From the NCBI GenBank assembly GCA_946479725.1, contig CAMLHB010000061.1:1-11533 (forward strand): DNA of 11,533 bases, in the 5' to 3' direction. Made by a program: the position numbers and the translations under genes. Each line of letters opens with the position of its first letter. The first letter of the stretch is position 1. The notes beneath the pieces are model-generated. The model saw only the letters and a list, made by a program, of their open reading frames with translations. It did no database searches and was not told the DNA's origin. Below, piece by piece: positions 1-4,857 of the stretch. Origin of the DNA: an uncultured Actinomycetes bacterium (lineage in GTDB: Bacteria > Actinomycetota > Thermoleophilia > Solirubrobacterales > 70-9).

Positions 1-425
1 TCGGCGATCTCGCCGGAGAAGTCGGAGAGCGGGCCGGAGATGACTTTGACCGATTCGCCGATCGCGAACTGCGCCTGGGTCCGCGGCCGCTCGGCGGTCT
101 CGCGGTGGAGCAGGCGGTCGACCTCTGGTTTGGAGAGCGGCACCGGCTTGTTGCGGGAGCCGACGAAGCCGGTGACGCCGGGGGTGTTCTTGACCAGGCC
201 CCAGGCGTCGTCGGTCATCTCCATGTTGACGAGGACGTAGCCGGGCATCGTCCGTTTCTCGGCCGTGACTTTCTGGCCGTCCTTCATCTCGGAGACCTGC
301 TCGGTGGGGACGACGACCTGCCGCACGTTGCGGTTCTGGCTCATCGTCTGCACCCGGTGCTCGAGGTTGTGCTTGACCTTGTTCTCGTGCCCGGAGTAGG
401 TGTTGATCACGTACCAGCGATACAT
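1..425 (-). CDS. nusG: Transcription termination/antitermination factor NusG, 3' end cut by the window
   Basis: NusG binds the RNA polymerase clamp through its NGN domain and links polymerase to Rho or to the ribosome through its KOW domain. The 141 codons present start at ATG (423-425) with MYRWYVINTYSGHENKVK, the usual opening of bacterial NusG. The NGN signature TMPGYVLVNM lies at residues 59-68 and TPGVTGFVGS at 81-90. The KOW domain begins with FAIGESVKVISGPLSDFSG at 120-138 and runs off the left edge, so the C-terminus is missing. The gene lies 31 bp downstream of secE, in the order standard for bacteria, and is presumably co-transcribed with it. I see no strong Shine-Dalgarno; only AAAGG well upstream of the ATG. 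Identification is secure. Confidence 0.96.
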   Translation of the reverse strand, partial: MYRWYVINTYSGHENKVKHNLEHRVQTMSQNRNVRQVVVPTEQVSEMKDGQKVTAEKRTMPGYVLVNMEMTDDAWGLVKNTPGVTGFVGSRNKPVPLSKPEVDRLLHRETAERPRTQAQFAIGESVKVISGPLSDFSGEIA

Positions 426-456
426 CGTCTGAGGAAGCCTTTGTTCGGGATCCCGC

Positions 457-975
457 TTAGAGGATCTGCTTGATGAGCCAGTTGAAGGCCGCGTCGAGGG
501 CGCCGAGATAGGCGGCCGCGACGGCGACGAAGAGGATGGTCACAGCGGTCGCCTGGATCAGCGTCTCGCGATCCGGCCACTGGACTTTCTTCAGCTCCTG
601 CCAACAGCTTACGAGGAAGCCGATCAAGCCGGAGCGCTGCCGTTCGGCTTTCGCCTGTTTCTGCTTCTTGGCGAGCTGCTGGCTCTCGCGGCGCTTCTGC
701 TCCTCGCGCTTGCGCTTCTCGCTTTCCTTCAGCGCCTTCGCTTCGGCGCGGCGGGATGAGCGCGGCTTCGGCGCGTCCGGGGTCTCGAGCTGGGACTCAG
801 GAGCGCCGGCGGCGATCCCCATCTCCACGGCCTCGACCTCGGCAACGTCACCGGAGACGCCCAGCTGCGTCTCCCGCTGAGCCTCGACCGGGCTCTCGTG
901 CCCGCCGGAGCGTTTCCGCTCTTCAGCTTCCCGAGCCCGGCGCTCGGCCTTGCGCTGTGCGCGGGTCTTGGCCAT
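457..975 (-). CDS. secE: Preprotein translocase subunit SecE with a long charged N-terminal extension
   Basis: SecE is the small membrane subunit that clamps SecY in the protein-export channel. The conserved core is at the C-terminus: ELKKVQWPDRETLIQAT at residues 127-143, the amphipathic helix and hinge typical of SecE, then one hydrophobic segment (about 142-162) and a short tail ending KQIL. At 172 aa it is much longer than the roughly 60-aa minimal bacterial SecE. Residues 1-113 are rich in Arg, Lys, Glu and Ala, low in complexity and probably helical or disordered. Two very basic stretches (1-22 and 74-113) flank an acidic one (about 45-65). The ATG (973-975) lies 6 bp after the rpmG stop, with AAGGAG inside the end of rpmG as a distant possible ribosome site. 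This supports an rpmG-secE-nusG operon. Extended N-termini are known in actinobacterial SecE; the role of this one is unknown. Confidence 0.95.
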   Translation of the reverse strand: MAKTRAQRKAERRAREAEERKRSGGHESPVEAQRETQLGVSGDVAEVEAVEMGIAAGAPESQLETPDAPKPRSSRRAEAKALKESEKRKREEQKRRESQQLAKKQKQAKAERQRSGLIGFLVSCWQELKKVQWPDRETLIQATAVTILFVAVAAAYLGALDAAFNWLIKQIL

Positions 976-981
976 CGGCGG

Positions 982-1146
982 CTACCGGGTCTCCTTGTGC
1001 GCGGTGTGGCGGCCGCACCAGCGGCAGAACTTGCGCATCTCGATCCGGTCCGGAGTGTTCCGCCGGGACTTGTTGGTCTGGTAATTCCGACGCTTGCAGT
1101 CTTCGCAAGCCATCGTCACCGCGATGCGGACATCTCCGCGAGCCAT
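982..1146 (-). CDS. rpmG: Large ribosomal subunit protein bL33 (zinc-binding form)
   Basis: This 54-aa protein of the large ribosomal subunit is too short for many ORF callers but is clear on translation. It contains [19 protein letters not shown] and then [20 protein letters not shown], matching bL33. Two CxxC pairs (C14/C17 and C41/C44) form a zinc ribbon, so this is the 'C+' zinc-dependent paralogue rather than the cysteine-free form made under zinc limitation in some actinobacteria. The start is ATG at 1144-1146, supported by GAGGG five bases upstream on the minus strand. The next in-frame ATG (codon 12) would remove conserved N-terminal residues. It is the first gene of the rpmG-secE-nusG cluster. 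No tRNA gene lies between it and secE. Confidence 0.96.
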   Translation of the reverse strand: MARGDVRIAVTMACEDCKRRNYQTNKSRRNTPDRIEMRKFCRWCGRHTAHKETR

Positions 1147-1186
1147 CTCTTCCCTCGTTCCGTGCCTGAGGTAGTCGTTACAGAAG

Positions 1187-1245
1187 AAAAACCCCGGGCC
1201 AGGGCACGAGGCTGCGGCAAGGATAGCGCCCTGCGGCGCCCAGGG
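1187..1245 (-). promoter_or_regulatory. Possible structured leader upstream of rpmG with a U-tract
   Basis: Read on the minus strand, a CCCTG/CAGGG hairpin (1229-1245, 7-nt loop) is followed by a second GCCCTG (1200-1205), which can pair with the CAGGGC of the first hairpin (1228-1233). Just after it come CCCGGGG and a T-run (TTTTTCTTCT, starting at 1191). The alternative pairings and the T-run resemble an attenuator. The terminator stem itself is short, only about 4 bp, so this may be chance in GC-rich DNA. Confidence 0.2.
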
Positions 1246-1274
1246 TTGGTTGCCGCCGACCAGTCAGGGAGCAG

Positions 1275-1303
1275 TTCACATGCCCTACTCAATTCTTTGT
1301 AAA
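1275..1303 (-). promoter_or_regulatory. Weak candidate promoter for rpmG-secE-nusG
   Basis: On the minus strand a TTTACA box (1298-1303, five of six matches to TTGACA) is followed after 17 bp by TGTGAA (1275-1280, only three of six matches to TATAAT). A promoter is expected in this divergent region because rpmG has no upstream gene on its strand. This pair is the best I can find by eye and would give a leader of about 120 nt. No convincing promoter was found for the opposite, GGDEF-EAL direction. Confidence 0.2.
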
Positions 1304-1334
1304 GTCGTTTTTAAGGTATTCCGATAGGGCATCC

Positions 1335-1339
1335 GAGGG
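1335..1339 (+). promoter_or_regulatory. Ribosome binding site deciding the GTG start of the GGDEF-EAL gene
   Basis: GAGGG lies five bases before the GTG at 1345-1347. It supports this non-ATG start for a reading frame that has no earlier start with a comparable site. Confidence 0.6.
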
Positions 1340-1344
1340 CGAAA

Positions 1345-2577
1345 GTGCAAGAGGCGATCGAAAGCAACGGTCTCTACGACAGGGACAGCTTCGTCGAAGC
1401 GATCGAAGAGCGGCTGCTCGATCCGCTTCAAGGCGGCCGCCCGGGAGCGCTGCTGCTGCTCGACATCGACTCCTTCCACATCGTCAACGACTCGCTCGGG
1501 CACGAGGCCGGCGACCGGTTGCTGGAGACGGTTGCGATGACGCTGCGCGACGAGTCCCGCACCGACGACCTGCCGGCGCGGATCTGCGCCGACGAATTCG
1601 GGCTGCTGCTGCCGCGGGCGACGGCAGAGCAGGCGACGGCGACGGCCGAGCGGCTGATCGACCTGGTGCGGGAGCGGGGCAAACCGGCGGTCGGGGCCAG
1701 CGTCGGGATCGCCACCTTCGGCGGCAGCGCCGAGGAGGTCACCGCCGAAGGGCTGATGATCACCGCTGACATCGCCCTCTGCGAAGCCAAGGAAGACGGC
1801 GGCGGCCGCGCCGTCGACGCCGCCAGCGGTCCCAACCTGAAACTGACCTGGGCCGACCGGATCCGCGAGGCGATCGACGGCGAGCGGATCGTCGTCTACG
1901 CGCAGCCGATCTTCGACCTGCGCAAGGAGTGCGTGGCGCGGGAGGAGTTGCTGGTGCGGATGCTCGACGACAACGACGACGTGATCCCGCCCTCCTCCTT
2001 CCTGCCGACCGCGGAGCGGCTCGGGCTGATTACCGAGATCGACCGGCTGGTGCTCTCGAAGGCGATCGAGCTGGCCGGGCGCTCGCAACCGATCGCGGTC
2101 AACGTCAGCGGCGCCTCGCTCTCGGACCCGCGGCTGATCGCCGACGTGCGGGCGGCGATCGACGAGGGCCTGAACCCGGCCTGGCTCGACTTCGAGATCA
2201 CCGAGACGGCGGCGATCTCCAACATGGACCACGCCCGCGCCTTCGCCCAGGCGGTGACCGAGATGGGCTGCGGCCTCGGCCTCGACGACTTCGGCACCGG
2301 CTTCAGTTCCTTCAGCTACCTGAAGGAACTGCCTATCCAGCACCTGAAGATCGATATCGAGTTCATCCGCGAGCTCCCCTCCTCCCCGACCGACCAGCGC
2401 CTCGTCCAGGCCCTGGTCCAGTTCGCCAAGGCCTTTGGCCAGGAGACGGTCGCCGAGGGCATCGAGAACTCCGAGACCCTGAACCTCGTCCGCGCCTTCG
2501 AGATCGACTACGCCCAGGGCTTCCACATCGGTGAACCGGCCCTGGTCGACGGCGGCCGCTTCGCGGCCACTGCGTAG
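1345..2577 (+). CDS. GGDEF-EAL protein with degenerate GGDEF; predicted c-di-GMP phosphodiesterase
   Basis: This 410-aa soluble protein carries a GGDEF domain (about 11-160) and an EAL domain (about 170-405), with no signal peptide, membrane segment or separate sensor domain. In the GGDEF half, the DID metal residue region (D40), ND (48-49) and GHEAGD (52-57) are kept, but the active-site loop reads CADEF (81-85) instead of GG[DE]EF. Cyclase activity is therefore doubtful. The EAL half keeps the catalytic set: ELL at 201-203 in place of EAL (Glu kept), N253, E284-I-T-E287, DDFGTG (314-319), K335/D337, E371 in VAEGIE, and Q391 in AQGFHIGEP. I infer hydrolysis of cyclic di-GMP to pGpG. The CADEF domain may bind GTP as a regulatory ligand, as shown for degenerate GGDEF-EAL proteins such as Caulobacter CC3396. 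The start is GTG with a good ribosome site. The gene stands alone, divergent from rpmG. Confidence 0.9.
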   Translation: MQEAIESNGLYDRDSFVEAIEERLLDPLQGGRPGALLLLDIDSFHIVNDSLGHEAGDRLLETVAMTLRDESRTDDLPARICADEFGLLLPRATAEQATATAERLIDLVRERGKPAVGASVGIATFGGSAEEVTAEGLMITADIALCEAKEDGGGRAVDAASGPNLKLTWADRIREAIDGERIVVYAQPIFDLRKECVAREELLVRMLDDNDDVIPPSSFLPTAERLGLITEIDRLVLSKAIELAGRSQPIAVNVSGASLSDPRLIADVRAAIDEGLNPAWLDFEITETAAISNMDHARAFAQAVTEMGCGLGLDDFGTGFSSFSYLKELPIQHLKIDIEFIRELPSSPTDQRLVQALVQFAKAFGQETVAEGIENSETLNLVRAFEIDYAQGFHIGEPALVDGGRFAATA

Positions 2578-2608
2578 AACCCGCCTGCGGTCAGTCATCA
2601 TCTGCCGG

Positions 2609-2926
2609 ATGGACGACCGAGCGCTAGAGAGGCTGCCCGGGGCCGAGATCGTGCTGCCCGGGCTCGCCGATCTGCAGGCGGGACGCATGAGCACCGACGC
2701 GCTTGCGGTTCGCTCGGCTGCGCCTCGGCTGCAGGCGCTCGGCTTTGAGACCGGCGAGCCGGCCTCTGGAGAACCCCCCGCTCACCAGCTCTACCGGCAG
2801 CTGCACCTCGAGCTGGGGGACGGCGCGCACTCCCGCTACAACGCGATCCTCAACCGGGTGATCAGCTTCGCCCAGGCTGCTGAGCGTGCGCGAGCCATCT
2901 CGATCTGCGCGACGTCGCCGGGATGA
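2609..2926 (+). CDS. Hypothetical protein, possibly truncated or frameshifted
   Basis: I do not recognise a named family. The 105-aa frame from ATG 2609 contains protein-like sequence: GAEIVLPGLADLQAG (11-25), a helical SAAPRLQALGFE, and AHSRYNAILNRVISFAQAAE (73-92). It has the feel of small conserved actinobacterial proteins of unknown function. The last dozen residues (ARAISICATSPG) lose that character, and another frame takes over with sensible sequence at about 2896, which suggests a frameshift or deletion near 2890. The frame is open upstream to 2531, inside the end of the GGDEF-EAL gene. ATG 2609 is preferred because that upstream part is Arg-rich and shadow-like. No Shine-Dalgarno is visible. 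It reads in the same direction as the GGDEF-EAL gene, 31 bp after its stop. Confidence 0.45.
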   Translation: MDDRALERLPGAEIVLPGLADLQAGRMSTDALAVRSAAPRLQALGFETGEPASGEPPAHQLYRQLHLELGDGAHSRYNAILNRVISFAQAAERARAISICATSPG

Positions 2927-3048
2927 TCAGCGGCGGCCAAGTGGAGAAAGCGAAGCTCTTGGAGCTGTTCGGGCGGATCGAGGGTGACCTCTACAGGTTC
3001 CCCGCGGTGGACCCTGTCCGCCTCAGGAGCGCCGTCGAAGGTCTTTAG
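2884..3048 (+). pseudogene. C-terminal protein fragment in a different frame, probable remnant
   Basis: This stretch is open from just after TGA 2881-2883 to TAG 3046-3048. From 2896 it encodes HLDLRDVAGMISGGQVEKAK, then LLELFGRIEGDLYRFPAVDP and RLRSAVEGL: charged, helical and protein-like. I have a faint impression of the C-terminal end of nucleotidyltransferase-like or antitoxin-like proteins, but cannot confirm it. It could be the real C-terminus of the preceding ORF after a frameshift, or the tail of a second gene brought next to it by a deletion. A third reading is a coupled 41-aa ORF: an ATG at 2923-2925 overlaps the TGA of the preceding ORF as ATGA. The stop overlaps the acyl-CoA dehydrogenase stop on the other strand, leaving no intergenic space. 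Confidence 0.4.
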
Positions 3049-4187
3049 AGGCCCAGCGTTTTGGCGATGATCGTGCGCTGGATCTCGCTGGTGCCGCCGT
3101 AGATGGTGGAGACCAGCGAGGTGCGGACGAGGCGCTCCATGTCGTACTCGGAGGAGTAGCCGTAGCCGCCCATCATCTGCATCCCCTCGAGGGTGGTGCG
3201 CTTGGCGACCTCGGTGACGAAGAGCTTCACCATCGAGGCCTGCTGCGGGAGCATCTGGTCCGGGTCCTCGTCGACCAGGGTGGCGACCCAGTGGGTCATC
3301 AGGCGGGCCGCCTGCAGGTCGGTGGCGAGGTCGGAGATGCGGTGCTGGAGCGCCTGGAAGGAGCCGATCGGGCGGTCGAACTGGCGCCGCTCCTTGACGT
3401 AGAGCAGGAGGTCGTCGAAGGCCCGCTGGGCGATCCCGAGCATCGTCGCGGCGAGAATCAGGCGCTCGACGTTGAGGCCGGCCATCAGCTGCATCCAACC
3501 CTGGTCGACCTGGCCGAGGACGGCGTCGGCGGGGGCGACGCAATCGGTGAAGTAGAGGTGGTTGGTCTCGCGGCCGCCCATCGTCTCGATCGGGACGACC
3601 TCCATCCCCTCGACGCCCTTGGGCACCCAGATCATCGTCATCCCGTCGTGCTTGCCACCCGAGTTGTCGGTGCGGCAGACGACGAGCACGTGGTCGGAGA
3701 TGTGGGCGTTGGAGCAGAAGACCTTTTGGCCGTTGATGAGGAAGCCGTCGTCGACCTTCTCGGCCTTGCAGGAGAGGGCGCCGACGTCGGAACCCGCCTC
3801 GGGCTCGGTCATCGCGATTGCCTCCACCGCGCCGCCGGCGATTCCGCCGAGGATCTCCTCCTTCTGCGCCTCGGTGCCGAAGCGTTGGGTGGCGCCGGCG
3901 ACGATCAGCGTCGTTGCGTAGCCGCCGATCGGGGCCAGGCCCCGCGTGGTCTCCTCCATGAATAGGCAGGCGTCCAGCATCGTCCCGCCCGAGCCCCCGT
4001 ACTCCTCCGGAATCGTCACCCCGAGCCAGCCCAGCCCCGCCATCTGCTTGTAGACGTCGAAGTTGTGGTGCTCACGGTAACCGTCGGTCAACCGCTCGCG
4101 CTGGTCCTGCGTCCCGCACTCGCGGTCGCAGAAGTCCCGAATCGCGTCGACGAAGTCCTTCTGCTCGTCGGAGAGGGCGAAGTCCAC
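3045..4187 (-). CDS. Acyl-CoA dehydrogenase, FAD-dependent, IVD/LCAD-type catalytic base
   Basis: Acyl-CoA dehydrogenases form the alpha-beta double bond of an acyl-CoA thioester and pass electrons to electron-transferring flavoprotein. At 380 aa the length is normal. The N-terminal helical domain starts FALSDEQKDFVDAIRDF and contains WLGVTIPEEYGGSGG (54-68). The FAD/substrate beta domain shows AMTEPEAGSDVGAL (125-138) and INGQKVFCSNAH (151-162). The C-terminal domain has RRQFDRPIGSFQALQHRISD (267-286), GMQMMGGYGYSSEYDMER (335-352) and IYGGTSEIQR (362-371). The usual MCAD-type catalytic Glu in YEGT is Gly here (G364). GLNVERLILA (237-246) supplies E241 at the position used by isovaleryl-CoA and long-chain dehydrogenases, so the enzyme is probably active. 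The exact acyl substrate cannot be read from the sequence. The start is GTG (4185-4187) with no clear ribosome site. The gene stands alone; its 3' end converges on the remnant ORF. Confidence 0.93.
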   Translation of the reverse strand: MDFALSDEQKDFVDAIRDFCDRECGTQDQRERLTDGYREHHNFDVYKQMAGLGWLGVTIPEEYGGSGGTMLDACLFMEETTRGLAPIGGYATTLIVAGATQRFGTEAQKEEILGGIAGGAVEAIAMTEPEAGSDVGALSCKAEKVDDGFLINGQKVFCSNAHISDHVLVVCRTDNSGGKHDGMTMIWVPKGVEGMEVVPIETMGGRETNHLYFTDCVAPADAVLGQVDQGWMQLMAGLNVERLILAATMLGIAQRAFDDLLLYVKERRQFDRPIGSFQALQHRISDLATDLQAARLMTHWVATLVDEDPDQMLPQQASMVKLFVTEVAKRTTLEGMQMMGGYGYSSEYDMERLVRTSLVSTIYGGTSEIQRTIIAKTLGL

Positions 4188-4289
4188 GGCGGCAGCCTAT
4201 AGCGGCCGCGGAGAATTGGCCGGCCGGGCCGAATCACCGCGCCAGGAGCTTGCGGCTGTTCGGGCAGGTGCGGGCGTTAGCGTGGAGTC

Positions 4290-4336
4290 TCATCCGGTGT
4301 CCGCCTTGATCTGGGTGGGTCAGCACGCCCGGATGA
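4290..4336. repeat. Inverted repeat in the gap between lipoprotein and acyl-CoA dehydrogenase genes
   Basis: TCATCCGG (4290-4297) and CCGGATGA (4329-4336) are perfect 8-bp inverted arms separated by 31 bp, 23 bp past the end of the lipoprotein gene. No T-run follows on the minus strand. It could slow or end the lipoprotein transcript, bind a regulator, or be chance. The rest of the 4188-4358 gap shows nothing I can name. Confidence 0.25.
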
Positions 4337-4358
4337 ACAACGTGGTTAGGAACTACAT

Positions 4359-4826
4359 CTAGCTTGAGCCTGAGCAGGCCTTGAAACCGTAGCGCTTGGC
4401 CATCTGGTTGGGCCGAGCAAACGGTCCAGGGAGGCCTTTGCCAACCGCTACCGGATCAGCTTCCGCTGCCTTGGTAGCTCGCCGGATCGCACTAACGATC
4501 TCTTCCACCTGCTGCTCGTCCCCAGGCGGCGGCTCGAGCGCTTCCAACGCATCTGCCTCCTTGCGTATGGGCGGCAGACCCACGGCAAGAACCAGAAGTC
4601 TCTGTTCACTGCCTTTGGTGAACAGCGCCTTGGGGTGCTTCTTGGAGTATGCGCGAATACCGGCTTCTTGTTCCTTGTCGGTCCTTTCGCAGATCGCATC
4701 GCCTTGCTTCAGGAAGACCGACTTCAGATCTCCGGACTGCTCGCCGCAGCCGAGAGCACAAACTCCGGCCACGGCCAGCAACACTCCCGTTGCAGCAACT
4801 CGACCTATGCTCTGTATACATTGCAT
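4359..4826 (-). CDS. Small predicted lipoprotein of unknown function
   Basis: This 155-aa protein begins with a signal peptide: a short polar start, then ATGVLLAVAGVCALGC, where C27 is a plausible though imperfect lipobox cysteine (ALGC). It would be anchored to the outer face of the membrane. The mature part is helical and charged. It starts SVFLKQGDAICERTDKEQEA (37-56) and ends MAKRYGFKACSGSS, and C46 and C151 could form a disulfide. A Pro-rich turn (EALEPPPGDEQQVEEI, 95-110) lies between helices. I associate this pattern with a recurring lipoprotein family in Thermoleophilia, without known function. A hand count over 4621-4680 gives 55% GC, against 67% over 1861-1920, so the gene may be less well adapted or more recently acquired. 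It follows the 1055-aa gene by 31 bp but has its own -10 element and no Shine-Dalgarno. Confidence 0.75.
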   Translation of the reverse strand: MQCIQSIGRVAATGVLLAVAGVCALGCGEQSGDLKSVFLKQGDAICERTDKEQEAGIRAYSKKHPKALFTKGSEQRLLVLAVGLPPIRKEADALEALEPPPGDEQQVEEIVSAIRRATKAAEADPVAVGKGLPGPFARPNQMAKRYGFKACSGSS

Positions 4827-4848
4827 ACTCAGGGTAATTATACAGAGC
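4809..4848. promoter_or_regulatory. Perfect 10-bp inverted repeat over the lipoprotein promoter and start codon; operator or hairpin
   Basis: GCTCTGTATA (4809-4818) and TATACAGAGC (4839-4848) are exact inverted copies with a 20-bp spacer. The arm centres are 30 bp apart, close to three helical turns. One arm covers most of the TATAAT box and the other lies within the first codons of the lipoprotein gene. The position suits an operator for a dimeric regulator, or an RNA hairpin in read-through transcripts from the large upstream gene, whose stop codon is 9 bp away. There is no T-run, so it is not a standard terminator. Confidence 0.5.
4837..4842 (-). promoter_or_regulatory. Consensus -10 element (TATAAT) for the lipoprotein gene
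   Basis: A perfect TATAAT on the minus strand ends 10 bases before the ATG. Transcription would then start about 3 bases before the start codon, an essentially leaderless mRNA, which fits the absence of a Shine-Dalgarno. No recognisable -35 box is found at 16-18 bp upstream, so an activator may be needed. Confidence 0.5.
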
Positions 4849-4857
4849 GGCCAATGC

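Noticed and set aside
1147..1344. tRNA gene, such as the tRNA-Trp often found near secE
   Set aside because: No cloverleaf, T-loop GTTCGA-like motif or acceptor pairing was found on either strand.
1285..2694. 469-aa open frame on the minus strand across the GGDEF-EAL gene
   Set aside because: It is the antisense shadow of a GC-rich gene with clear c-di-GMP motifs; its translation is Arg/Gly/Asp/Val-rich and matches nothing recognisable.
3291..3965. 224-aa plus-strand frame inside the acyl-CoA dehydrogenase gene
   Set aside because: Antisense shadow; the minus strand carries the full family signature end to end.
4203..4230. GGCC-rich palindromic stretch upstream of the acyl-CoA dehydrogenase start
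   Set aside because: Stems of only about 5 bp in very GC-rich DNA with no T-run; not distinguishable from chance.
4809..4848. Rho-independent terminator of the 1055-aa gene
   Set aside because: The inverted repeat is AT-containing with a 20-nt loop and no T-run follows; an operator or regulatory role is more likely.
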